11,100 nt of DNA from JAIRVZ01 sp031553755 (GTDB lineage Bacteria > Bacteroidota > Bacteroidia > Bacteroidales > Azobacteroidaceae). The notes under the pieces are model-generated. The model had not been told where the DNA came from. It saw only the letters and a program-made list of their open reading frames with translations, and made no database searches. Each line of letters starts with the position of its first letter. The first letter of the stretch is position 1. The stretch is taken from positions 1 to 11,100 of the forward strand of contig JAVBKZ010000016.1 in the NCBI GenBank assembly GCA_031553755.1. The letters are read 5' to 3'. This document shows, one piece after another, positions 1 through 6,547 of the stretch. Position numbers and translations under genes: made by a program.

Positions 1-28
1 ACACACAACAATTAAAAAATTAAACAAC

Positions 29-175
29 ATGAACGCAACAATTAACAACAACAGCAACAACGAAAATCAAAAAAGAATCAACGGACAAATCAAAGTTTTC
101 GCTTTTATGTCTTTACTTATCGGTTACGCGGTAGTTTCTCATTTCATGGGTAATTTGGTTACGATCCTACAATAA
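29..175 (+). CDS. Small single-helix membrane peptide, 48 aa, hypothetical
   Basis: This ORF starts at ATG 29 and ends at TAA 173-175, encoding 48 residues. The N-terminus is rich in Asn, Gln and Lys and hydrophilic (MNATINNNSNNENQKRINGQ). It is followed by a hydrophobic stretch at about residues 23-47 (VFAFMSLLIGYAVVSHFMG, then NLVTILQ) that could form one membrane helix. I do not recognise a family. In its favour are the amphipathic layout and a clear rho-independent terminator downstream at 310-340. Against it are the short length, the Asn-rich start that may reflect AT-rich low-complexity DNA, and the lack of a visible promoter, since the window begins 28 bases upstream. It could also be the start of a 3' UTR or a non-coding stretch. 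The 135 bases between its stop and the terminator hold AT-rich and C/T-rich low-complexity DNA and no other gene. Confidence 0.4.
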   Translation: MNATINNNSNNENQKRINGQIKVFAFMSLLIGYAVVSHFMGNLVTILQ

Positions 176-309
176 GAAGATATTTATAGATATTGGTTGA
201 TAATAAGATATTCATTGTTTTTAAGATATTTAGAGGATACTAAAATTCTCAACTTTCCACTCTCAATTCTCCATTTACAAAGTTCATAGTTTAATAAAAT
301 AGTGTGTTT

Positions 310-340
310 CCCCGAAGAGTTGTTGCTTCGGGGATTTTTT
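310..340 (+). terminator. Rho-independent terminator
   Basis: An 8-bp perfect stem, CCCCGAAG (310-317) with CTTCGGGG (326-333), has an 8-base loop and is followed by A and six T residues (335-340). The T-run lies on the plus-strand side only, so it would end plus-strand transcription coming from 29-175 or from further upstream. Read from the minus strand, the hairpin lies just past the stop of the acetyltransferase gene, but without a U-tract. Confidence 0.8.
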
Positions 341-348
341 ATGTAGAT

Positions 349-933
349 TTATTCAGTTACGCATTTTATACGGTTATCTCCTAAAATATATTTATCTCCG
401 GTTTCTGTGCAAAAAGCTATATTTTCGTGATTGAAAGTGAGTTTATACCCGGCTTTACTGACCCAACCTGTTTGACGAGCCGGATTACCGACCATCAAAG
501 CATAATCCAGAACATTTTTTGTGACGACTGCTCCAGCTCCAATCATCGCGTATTCTCCTATCGTACATCCGCAGATAATTGTCGCGTTGGCTCCGATACT
601 TGCTCCTTTTTTTACTACTGTTTTCCTGAATTCTTCTTTTCTGGAAATAAAACTTCGTGGATTGATTACGTTGGTAAATACACAAGACGGACCTAAAAAT
701 ACATCATCTTCACACAATACTCCGGTATAAACGGATACGTTATTTTGTATTTTTACCCGATTCCCAATTACAACTTTGGGAGAAACAACTACGTTTTGTC
801 CGATATTACAATCTTCCCCTATTATCGAATCATGCATAATATGAGAAAAATGCCAGATTTTTGTTCCTTTTCCTATTTGGCAACTATCATCTATGATAGT
901 CGATTCGTGTGCGTGAAAATCTGTTTTATTCAT
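349..933 (-). CDS. wbpD: UDP-sugar N-acetyltransferase, left-handed beta-helix, WbpD/WlbB type
   Basis: This 194-residue protein is built of hexapeptide repeats, visible from about residue 12 to 150 (IGKGTKIW, SIIGEDCNIGQN, VVIGNRVKIQNN, ASIGANATIICG, CTIGEYAMIGAG), which fold as a left-handed beta-helix trimer. The stretches KIQNNVSVYTGV, DDVFLGPSCVFTNVINPRS and VGNPARQTGWVS match the WbpD/WlbB group. Those enzymes acetylate the 3-amino group of UDP-2-acetamido-3-amino-2,3-dideoxy-glucuronate using acetyl-CoA, in the cytoplasm, during O-antigen or capsule sugar synthesis. The related FdtC/QdtC enzymes act on dTDP-3-amino-dideoxyhexoses and cannot be fully excluded. I chose ATG 933-931 because it gives an ATGA overlap with the stop of the upstream aminotransferase. 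An in-frame ATG at 945 would add four residues. Coupling to the aminotransferase suggests the two act in sequence on one sugar. Confidence 0.87.
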   Translation of the reverse strand: MNKTDFHAHESTIIDDSCQIGKGTKIWHFSHIMHDSIIGEDCNIGQNVVVSPKVVIGNRVKIQNNVSVYTGVLCEDDVFLGPSCVFTNVINPRSFISRKEEFRKTVVKKGASIGANATIICGCTIGEYAMIGAGAVVTKNVLDYALMVGNPARQTGWVSKAGYKLTFNHENIAFCTETGDKYILGDNRIKCVTE

Positions 934-2057
934 GAATAAAAACATTTAATCGTTTCAATAATATAATCTTGTTGTACAATATTTAATTCGGTATGCATTG
1001 GTAAAGATAAAACTTCGCCGCAAAGTTTTTCGGAGCAACTTAAATCGCCTTTTTTCAATATTAAATTTTGATATGCTTTTTGTTTGTGCAACGGTATCGG
1101 ATAATAAATCATCGAAGGAATATTATTTTTCGACAAAAATTGTTTTAATTCATCCCGTTTCCCTTCTTTTACCCGAATTGTATATTGATTGTAGGTATGA
1201 GTAGAAAATGGGCTATTTTTCGGTAAAACAATAAGTCCGGAAAGAGATTCTAAATGTTTTGAATAATATCCGGCAGCTTGCTGACGTGATTGAATATAAA
1301 CATCTAAATATTTAATTTTTACATTTAAAATAGCAGCTTGCAAACTATCCAAACGAGAATTACAACCTATTATATCATGGAAATATCTTTGTTCTTGCCC
1401 GTGCGAAGCAATCATTTTCAAACGGTCCGCAAGTATTTTATCATTCGTACAAACAGCGCCGCCATCACCGAATCCTCCCAGGTTTTTAGTTGGAAAAAAC
1501 GAAAATGTGCCGATATTTCCAATATTTCCGGCCTTACGTTTACTTCCGTCTGAAAAAGAATAAACAGCGCCAAGACTTTGCGCGTTATCTTCAATAACCG
1601 CGATATTTTTCTCCTCGCAAATATTCATAACCGGTTCCATCCCACACGATTCTCCGAATAGATGAACCGGAATTACGGCTTTCGTTTTATTAGTTATGGC
1701 TTCCCTTAATTTTTCAACATCGATATTGAATGTATTTTCATCTACGTCAACAGCGACAGGAATAAGTTTAAGCAACGCGATCATTTCTGCCGCGGCGATA
1801 TAATTAAATGCCGGAACAATCACTTCATCTCCGGGTTCAAAGTCCAATGCCATCAGGGCGATTTGCAAAGCGTCGGTTCCATTGGCGCAAGGAATCACAT
1901 ACTTACTTTCAAGATATGAAGCCAAAGTATCGGTAAAATCAGCGACCTCTTTTCCGTTAATGTATTGTCCTGAATGAATAACCTGTAAAACGGCTTCATC
2001 AATTTCTTCTTTTATATGGAAATATTGTGTTGTTAAATCTATTTGTTGAATTTTCAT
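930..2057 (-). CDS. wbpE: PLP-dependent nucleotide-sugar 3-aminotransferase, DegT/DnrJ/EryC1 family, WbpE type
   Basis: This 375-residue protein is a full-length sugar aminotransferase of fold-type I. The substrate and cofactor segments are in order: GTDALQIAL near residues 60-68, the EDNAQSLGA segment with PLP-pyridine ligand Asp157 and Gln160, and FFPTKNLGGFGDGG with the Schiff-base lysine Lys191. It would move an amino group from glutamate to the 3-keto position of a nucleotide-linked sugar. With the coupled WbpD-type acetyltransferase, the likely product is a 3-acetamido sugar for lipopolysaccharide or capsule. The exact sugar is inferred from the partner gene. The dehydrogenase, oxidoreductase and epimerase of a full WbpA/B/E/D/I pathway are not in the window. 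The start ATG 2057-2055 lies 18 bases after a TAnnTTTG motif. The gene heads the minus-strand pair and is divergent from the small membrane protein at 2149. Confidence 0.88.
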   Translation of the reverse strand: MKIQQIDLTTQYFHIKEEIDEAVLQVIHSGQYINGKEVADFTDTLASYLESKYVIPCANGTDALQIALMALDFEPGDEVIVPAFNYIAAAEMIALLKLIPVAVDVDENTFNIDVEKLREAITNKTKAVIPVHLFGESCGMEPVMNICEEKNIAVIEDNAQSLGAVYSFSDGSKRKAGNIGNIGTFSFFPTKNLGGFGDGGAVCTNDKILADRLKMIASHGQEQRYFHDIIGCNSRLDSLQAAILNVKIKYLDVYIQSRQQAAGYYSKHLESLSGLIVLPKNSPFSTHTYNQYTIRVKEGKRDELKQFLSKNNIPSMIYYPIPLHKQKAYQNLILKKGDLSCSEKLCGEVLSLPMHTELNIVQQDYIIETIKCFYS

Positions 2058-2075
2058 TATTAAGAATTTTTACTA

Positions 2076-2083
2076 CAAAAATA
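2076..2083 (-). promoter_or_regulatory. Bacteroidota -7 promoter motif for the wbpE-wbpD pair
   Basis: On the minus strand this reads TATTTTTG, an exact match to the Bacteroidota sigma-ABfr -7 consensus TAnnTTTG. It ends 18 bases before the aminotransferase ATG, so the leader would be only about a dozen bases. A weak TTTC lies about 20 bases upstream in place of the -33 TTTG. Confidence 0.5.
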
Positions 2084-2104
2084 ACGGAATAAAATTAGAA
2101 ACAT

Positions 2105-2112
2105 TATCTTTG
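2105..2112 (+). promoter_or_regulatory. Bacteroidota -7 promoter motif for the small membrane protein
   Basis: TATCTTTG is an exact match to TAnnTTTG, 36 bases before ATG 2149. No clear -33 TTTG is visible. It lies about 20 bases from the oppositely oriented motif at 2076-2083, so the two units share a short divergent control region. A TTG within this motif (2110) opens the same reading frame, but it would lie upstream of the transcription start and so cannot be the true start codon. Confidence 0.5.
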
Positions 2113-2148
2113 GACTCGAAAAACAATATTCATCAAAACTGTTGGCAA

Positions 2149-2343
2149 ATGAAATTAAAAAGATCAACAACAATACCTCTGATTTTATTGGTATACCTTA
2201 TAGGTATGGCTATTTATGCTTTCCCGGGGCGTAATCCTGAAATAACTTACTGGCAATATGGAATAACAATTTCAGTAACATTGGTTTGTATTATCATTTT
2301 AAGTTTTTTAATGAAAAAACGGGATAAAAACCGAAAAAAATAA
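2149..2343 (+). CDS. Small two-helix membrane protein, 64 aa, uncharacterised
   Basis: From ATG 2149 the frame encodes 64 residues. A short basic N-terminus (MKLKRS) leads into a hydrophobic helix at about residues 8-24 (TIPLILLVYLIGMAIYAF). A short polar loop follows (PGRNPEITYWQYG), then a second helix (ITISVTLVCIIILSFLM) and a strongly basic tail (KKRDKNRKK). By the positive-inside rule both ends are cytoplasmic. Small proteins of this layout are common in Bacteroides-type genomes and are annotated as hypothetical. I know no function. The in-frame TTG at 2110 lies inside the promoter motif, which supports ATG 2149. The gene is transcribed away from the wbp pair and is followed by a hairpin at 2343-2363. 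Confidence 0.7.
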   Translation: MKLKRSTTIPLILLVYLIGMAIYAFPGRNPEITYWQYGITISVTLVCIIILSFLMKKRDKNRKK

Positions 2344-2363
2344 AGAAATCATCTTGATTTCTT
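2343..2363 (+). terminator. Hairpin directly after the small membrane protein gene, weak terminator candidate
   Basis: A 9-bp perfect stem AAGAAATCA / TGATTTCTT with a 3-base loop TCT starts on the last base of the stop codon. The stem is AT-rich and followed by AGAAAAAC, not a T-run, so it is at best a weak terminator or a 3'-end stabilising hairpin. The rest of the 179-base gap before 2523 shows no gene. It holds the promoter motif at 2466-2473. Confidence 0.4.
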
Positions 2364-2465
2364 AGAAAAACATAAATTCAAACACAGAGTCGCACGGCGT
2401 AATTATTTACAAAATAGATTCTGACATCAAATGATTGGATACTTCAGATTATTCAAAAAAATCTT

Positions 2466-2473
2466 TACATTTG
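2466..2473 (+). promoter_or_regulatory. Bacteroidota -7 promoter motif for the Rpn-type nuclease gene
   Basis: TACATTTG is an exact match to TAnnTTTG, 49 bases upstream of ATG 2523, implying a leader of about 40 bases. There is no convincing -33 TTTG at the right distance. Confidence 0.45.
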
Positions 2474-2522
2474 CTCTCGTTATTAATCAAGCCATTTTTA
2501 ATCATTAAAACCATCTATTTTT

Positions 2523-3389
2523 ATGGAAGAGTTAATTTTAGGAGAAGGGAAATACCTGAATCCCCTCACAGATTACGGATTTAAACGAATCTTCGGATCG
2601 GAAACTTACAAAGAGTTGTTAATTGATTTCTTGAACGAATTGATTCATGACCAGGGCAAAATCATCAACTTGAGTTATCTGACAACAGAACAATTAGGAA
2701 ACAAGGAAACCGACCGGAAAGCAGTTTTCGATATTTATTGCAAAACCGATTGTGACAGGTATTTTATCGTTGAGTTGCAGAAAGTACGGCAAGCGCATTT
2801 CAAGGAAAGGAGTATCTACTATTCCACATTCCCAATCCAATCGCAAGCAAAGAAAGGAAAATGGAATTTTCAATTGAGTGCTGTTTATACGATATCCATT
2901 GTGGATTTTATCTTGTTTGATAAAAATGAAAATTATTTCCACGATGTAATGCTGATAGAAAAACAAACGGGCGAAGTATTTTATGACAAATTGGTTTACA
3001 AATATTTGGAGTTACCCAATTTCACAAAAAATATAGACGAACTCACAACAAATTTCGACCGTTGGGTGTATTTATTGAAGAAGTTGCCCTCGTTCGAGAA
3101 CCGTCCGGCGGAGTTGCAAGGCAGGATTTTCGACACGTTGTTCCGGGCAGCCGAAATTTCACAATTAACGACAAAAGAGATGGAAGAATACAAGAAAAGT
3201 ATAACAGAATATGCCGATGTCCAGGACGCTATACTTTATTATGAGCAAAAAGGTCGTGAAGAGGGTGTCGAGCAAGAAAAAATACAAATTGCTCAAAATT
3301 GCCTAAAGGAAGGCCTTTCTATTGAAATAATATCTAAACTGACGGGGTTGACTTTGGAACAAATCGAATCATTAAAAAATCACCCTTAA
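2523..3389 (+). CDS. Rpn family recombination-promoting nuclease / PD-(D/E)XK nuclease family transposase
   Basis: This 288-residue protein has the layout of the Rpn (PF12784-like, TIGR01784-like) family. The N-terminal signature is YLNPLTDYGFKRIFGSE (residues 11-27, Asp17). The nuclease core has FDIYCKT (Asp70) and FIVELQ (Glu84, Gln86), matching the D...ExQ form of the PD-(D/E)XK site. The C-terminal segment GLSIEIISKLTGLTLEQI is the short helical tail typical of the family. Relatives such as E. coli RpnA are DNA endonucleases that raise recombination. The transposase label is historical, and members occur in many near-copies per genome. All key residues are present and there is no frameshift, so the gene looks intact. 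It stands alone, with its own promoter motif. No flanking inverted repeats or target-site duplications are evident. Confidence 0.9.
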   Translation: MEELILGEGKYLNPLTDYGFKRIFGSETYKELLIDFLNELIHDQGKIINLSYLTTEQLGNKETDRKAVFDIYCKTDCDRYFIVELQKVRQAHFKERSIYYSTFPIQSQAKKGKWNFQLSAVYTISIVDFILFDKNENYFHDVMLIEKQTGEVFYDKLVYKYLELPNFTKNIDELTTNFDRWVYLLKKLPSFENRPAELQGRIFDTLFRAAEISQLTTKEMEEYKKSITEYADVQDAILYYEQKGREEGVEQEKIQIAQNCLKEGLSIEIISKLTGLTLEQIESLKNHP

Positions 3390-3460
3390 CCTATTTTACC
3401 AAAACAATTGTATTTAATTTTAGATTCTTAAAATTCTATCTGGGAATAATTTGAGTTGTT

Positions 3461-3480
3461 TTCAGTCCGAATAGACTGAA
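3461..3480. other. Small hairpin in the leader region of the thioesterase gene
   Basis: A 7-bp perfect stem TTCAGTC / GACTGAA with a 6-base loop CGAATA lies 66 bases upstream of ATG 3547. It has no T-run on either side, so a terminator is unlikely. The 157-base gap 3390-3546 holds no gene and no exact TAnnTTTG motif; a shortened form, TAATTTG, occurs near 3447. The hairpin might lie in the leader RNA, but no known riboswitch fold is visible. Confidence 0.3.
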
Positions 3481-3546
3481 GGTTAGCTTCTTTGTATGTA
3501 AACGCTAAATCTTGTGAATCAGTATAAAAAAATAACAAACTAATTA

Positions 3547-3948
3547 ATGGAAAATCATTTTTTTGAAATAGAAATGAAAGTGCGCGATTACGAATGCGAC
3601 TCTCAAGGTATCGTAAATAATGCCAATTATCTGCACTATTTGGAACATGCAAGACATGAATTTTTAGAAAGTTGTGGTGTTTCTTTTCTCGAACTTCAAA
3701 AACTACATATTGATCCGGTTGTGGTGAAAATTGATATTCAATATAAAAATTCATTAACAGGAAGAGATATCTTTACTTCCCGTTTATATCCTAAAAGAGA
3801 AGGTGTTAAAATCGTTTTTTATCATGAAATCTACAGGAAATTCGATAGGAAACTCTGTTGTAAAGCTAAAGTAGAAGTCGCCGTTATTGAAAATGGGAAA
3901 CTCACAAGAGGCGATTTTTTTGATAAAATGTTATCTCTTGATTCCTAA
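3547..3948 (+). CDS. Acyl-CoA thioesterase, hotdog fold, YbgC/4HBT-like
   Basis: This 133-residue protein is the usual length for a single hotdog domain. The family motif is clear: VRDYECDSQGIVNNANYLHY (residues 12-31), with Asp18 in the position of the catalytic aspartate and Asn27-Tyr28 following as in YbgC and 4-hydroxybenzoyl-CoA thioesterases. LEHARHEFL follows as the central helix. It would hydrolyse an acyl-CoA thioester in the cytoplasm; the natural acyl group cannot be told from sequence. The stop is followed after 51 bases by dprA on the same strand, with no terminator or promoter motif between, so the two are probably co-transcribed. I recall this neighbourhood from other Bacteroidales but cannot check it here. 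Confidence 0.88.
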   Translation: MENHFFEIEMKVRDYECDSQGIVNNANYLHYLEHARHEFLESCGVSFLELQKLHIDPVVVKIDIQYKNSLTGRDIFTSRLYPKREGVKIVFYHEIYRKFDRKLCCKAKVEVAVIENGKLTRGDFFDKMLSLDS

Positions 3949-3999
3949 TTGACTGATGTCGAACATTGTTTCTTAATTCCCAATTTGTCATTTTTAACT

Positions 4000-5112
4000 A
4001 TGCCAACCTCAGACTTAACATACCAAATCGGATTAACTTTAGTAAAAGGAATCGGAAATATTACAGCCAAACAACTTCTTGAACACTTGGGAAGCGCGGA
4101 AAATATTTTCAAAGAAAAGAAACGGATACTGGAACGTATTCCGGGAATCACATCACGTATCACAGACGAAATTGCCAATCCGGAAGTGTTGAAGAAGGCC
4201 GAAAAAGAAATTACATTTATTGAGAGAAATAAAATTGAAGCCATATTTATTGCCCATGAAAATTATCCTCAAAGGCTAAAAGATTGCGTTGATTCTCCCA
4301 TAATACTTTATTTTAAAGGAAATTGCAACCTGAACGCGAGTAAAATTATCAGTATTGTCGGCACTCGGTATGCCACAAATTACGGAAGAGAAAAAACCGC
4401 GGAGATCATTCGAAATATTGCTCATATTTATCCCGATATATTGATTGTAAGCGGATTAGCTTATGGAATTGATATTGCCGCGCATAAATCGGCATTGCAA
4501 AATAATTTGTCGACAATAGGTGTTTTGGCGCATGGATTAGACCGCGTTTATCCGCATCAACACAGAAATACGGCAATCGAAATGCTTGAAAATGGCGGAT
4601 TATTGACCGATTTTATGAGTGAAACAAATCCCGACAAACAAAATTTTGTAAAACGCAACCGGATAGTTGCCGGACTTGCCGATTGTGTTGTGGTTGTCGA
4701 ATCGGCAAGTAAAGGAGGTGCGCTAATCACGGCTAACATTGCAAGCGCTTATAACCGTGATGTTTTTGCTATCCCTGGAAAAACAACCGATTTATATTCA
4801 CAGGGATGCAATAAACTGATTAAAGACAAAAAGGCCGCGTTAATCGAAACTTCCGAAGATATTTTACAAGAAATGTGTTGGTGCAAATCAGAGGCGAAAA
4901 AGCCGCGAATAATTCAACAAACACTCGCATTAGATTTATTGGAAGAAGAACAATCCGTTTGGGAGATACTGTCGAAAACAGAAAATATGCACCTCAATAT
5001 CCTTGCGATTGAACTGAATATGCCTGTTAGCAAACTATCAGTCATTCTTTTTGAGATGGAAATGAAAGGATTTATCCGTTGTTTGCCGGGAGGAATGTAC
5101 CGTCTGCACTAA
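4000..5112 (+). CDS. dprA: DNA-processing protein DprA (Smf)
   Basis: With ATG 4000 the protein has 370 residues. It starts with a helix-hairpin-helix-like region (residues 6-60, KGIGNITAKQLLEHLG). The Rossmann-fold DprA core follows with its signatures: SIVGTRYATNYG (118-129), VSGLAYGIDIAAH (150-162), the NFVKRNRIVAGL segment (215-226) and VVVESASKGGALITA (231-245). A C-terminal winged-helix domain (about 312-369) ends in GFIRCLPGGMYRL. DprA binds single-stranded DNA and loads RecA onto it during natural transformation, and also has roles in recombination. The frame stays open upstream to a TTG right after the thioesterase stop (3949), but ATG 4000 fits the usual N-terminus of the family. 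All core motifs are intact. Confidence 0.95.
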   Translation: MPTSDLTYQIGLTLVKGIGNITAKQLLEHLGSAENIFKEKKRILERIPGITSRITDEIANPEVLKKAEKEITFIERNKIEAIFIAHENYPQRLKDCVDSPIILYFKGNCNLNASKIISIVGTRYATNYGREKTAEIIRNIAHIYPDILIVSGLAYGIDIAAHKSALQNNLSTIGVLAHGLDRVYPHQHRNTAIEMLENGGLLTDFMSETNPDKQNFVKRNRIVAGLADCVVVVESASKGGALITANIASAYNRDVFAIPGKTTDLYSQGCNKLIKDKKAALIETSEDILQEMCWCKSEAKKPRIIQQTLALDLLEEEQSVWEILSKTENMHLNILAIELNMPVSKLSVILFEMEMKGFIRCLPGGMYRLH

Positions 5113-5134
5113 ATTTATTTTCGGAAAAGTTCAG

Positions 5135-5142
5135 TATATTTG
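5135..5142 (+). promoter_or_regulatory. Bacteroidota -7 promoter motif for the sigma-like/metallopeptidase unit
   Basis: TATATTTG is an exact match to TAnnTTTG and ends 19 bases before the GTG start at 5162. It lies in the 49-base gap after dprA, so this two-gene unit probably has its own promoter. No good -33 TTTG is present, and read-through from dprA is possible because no terminator separates them. Confidence 0.5.
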
Positions 5143-5161
5143 TATATAAATATTAAAAAAA

Positions 5162-5689
5162 GTGAAAAAAATACAAAACTATTCCGACGAAAGTTTGTTG
5201 AAATTATATATCGATACAGAGCGAACTGATTATTTCGCGGAACTTTATGGTCGTTATATTTCTTTATTATTTGCCGTTTGTTTAAGAAAATTACAAAATA
5301 GGGATGAGGCTGTAGATGTGATTTGTGAATTATTCGAATTACTTCTTTCTGATATTTCAAGGTATGAAATTCAAGATTTCCGGATATGGATATATTGTGT
5401 AACGGAAAATTATTGTTGTCAAATATTGAAAAAAGAGAAACGCCAGATTATCCCATGTGTTGATTCGGAATTATCGGAAGTAAAAGAATCGGATGAAGAT
5501 TTACTTCTTATTGAAAATAAATATGACAACGAAATATCTTTATTGAAAAAGAAAATCATTTACAAATCCAATTTCAACCGGAAGCAAATTCGTAAAATAC
5601 CTTGGAAATCATGGATTCTTGCTGCCGGTATTTTATGGATTTTATCTTTAATAGGATATTGTACTGAAAAAAATATTTATCAACCATGA
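5162..5689 (+). CDS. Sigma-70 region 2-like protein with C-terminal membrane helix, lacking region 4
   Basis: From GTG 5162 this is 175 residues. Residues 8-94 resemble region 2 of an ECF sigma factor: SDESLLKLYIDTE, then FAELYGRYISLLFAVCLRKL, RDEAVDVICELFELLL, and a WIYCVTENYCCQILKKEKR helix where ECF sigmas carry the -10-recognition helix. After an acidic linker (about 100-125), the region where a sigma region 4 helix-turn-helix should follow has only a short Lys/Arg-rich stretch. A predicted membrane helix (151-167, WILAAGILWILSLIG) and a ten-residue tail complete the protein. The basic residues before the helix predict an N-terminus-inside topology. Without region 4 it may not read a -35 element, so normal ECF promoter use is doubtful. 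It could be a membrane-held sigma, a core-polymerase-binding regulator, or a decayed sigma fused to an anti-sigma-like helix. The stop overlaps the next start as ATGA. Confidence 0.65.
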   Translation: MKKIQNYSDESLLKLYIDTERTDYFAELYGRYISLLFAVCLRKLQNRDEAVDVICELFELLLSDISRYEIQDFRIWIYCVTENYCCQILKKEKRQIIPCVDSELSEVKESDEDLLLIENKYDNEISLLKKKIIYKSNFNRKQIRKIPWKSWILAAGILWILSLIGYCTEKNIYQP

Positions 5690-6540
5690 AATGGATAGGG
5701 AGAAGAGGAAGTGGCAATATAATAGACTTGCGTGGATTAGGAAGTAAACAAATCTTCGCGGGAGGAGGTGTTACCGGTTTAATAACCTTATTCATCGTTT
5801 GGATTACAGGAGGCAATCCTTTACAATTAATCGGACTGTGGATCGTAGAGGATAAAATCATAGAACAAGTTGTAAAACACAAAACGGAAGCGAAACAAGA
5901 TTCTTTGGCTCAGTTTGTTTCTGTTGTTTTAGCTGATACAGAAGACGTTTGGACTAAAATTTTCGAACAAAACGGAAAATCATATAAAAAACCCTCATTA
6001 GTTCTTTTCCAAGATGTAGTATCTTCAGAATGTGGAACAGCGACCCGGGCTTTCGGACCATTTTATTGCTCTGCCGACCAAAAAGTATACATTGATTTGC
6101 TTTATTACGAAGATCTCAAAGACAAATTTGGAGTGGAAGGAGATTTTGCGTTTGCATATACTATTGCCCACGAAATCGGCCACCACGTTCAAAATTTACT
6201 TGGTACAATAGACAAAGTAAATGATTTAAAAGATTGTCTCAACGAAAAAGAAATAAATAATTTGTCTGTCAGGTTGGAGTTGCAAGCCGATTTTTATGCC
6301 GGTGTTTGGGCTAAACATGCGGAAATGATGTTCAATACGTTAGAAGATGGTGATATTTATGAAGCTTTAAGAGCTACAATCGCCATTGGCGATGACAAGA
6401 TACAAAGAAAAACGCAAGGATATATTGTGCCGGATTTGTTCACTCACGGCACATCCGAACAGCGAAATCGCTGGTTTAGAAAAGGATATGAGTCCGGAAA
6501 CATGAATGAAGGAGATACATTTTCGGCCAATCCTTTATAA
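5686..6540 (+). CDS. Neutral zinc metallopeptidase, YpfJ-like (PF04228 type), membrane-anchored
   Basis: This 284-residue protein begins MKWIGRRGSGNIIDLRG, the standard start of the YpfJ/neutral zinc metallopeptidase family. It has a hydrophobic stretch at about 24-55 (IFAGGGVTGLITLFIVWI and following) that anchors it in the membrane. The zinc-binding HEIGHH is at residues 162-167 (His162, Glu163, His166). RLELQADFYAGVWA (196-209) supplies the likely third ligand, Glu198. ECGTATRAFGPFYC (115-128) is a typical motif just before the active site. Length and motifs are complete, so it should be active, probably with the catalytic domain outside the cytoplasm. The substrate is unknown. Its ATG overlaps the stop of the sigma-like gene (ATGA, 5686-5689), implying coupled translation and perhaps a joint function. 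It converges on ruvC with a gap of only 7 bases. Confidence 0.9.
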   Translation: MKWIGRRGSGNIIDLRGLGSKQIFAGGGVTGLITLFIVWITGGNPLQLIGLWIVEDKIIEQVVKHKTEAKQDSLAQFVSVVLADTEDVWTKIFEQNGKSYKKPSLVLFQDVVSSECGTATRAFGPFYCSADQKVYIDLLYYEDLKDKFGVEGDFAFAYTIAHEIGHHVQNLLGTIDKVNDLKDCLNEKEINNLSVRLELQADFYAGVWAKHAEMMFNTLEDGDIYEALRATIAIGDDKIQRKTQGYIVPDLFTHGTSEQRNRWFRKGYESGNMNEGDTFSANPL

Positions 6541-6547
6541 AGAATTT

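Noticed and set aside
2110..2148. Upstream TTG start for the small membrane protein
   Set aside because: The TTG lies within the TATCTTTG promoter motif, so it would not be in the transcript. ATG 2149 gives a normal membrane-protein start.
3428..3754. Minus-strand ORF over the thioesterase start, and similar ORFs opposite or within alaS, wbpE, dprA and ruvC
   Set aside because: These are frames overlapping well-recognised genes, with no domain motif of their own.
3949..3999. TTG start of dprA adjoining the thioesterase stop
   Set aside because: The extra 17 residues are not typical of DprA. ATG 4000 opens directly into the family N-terminus.
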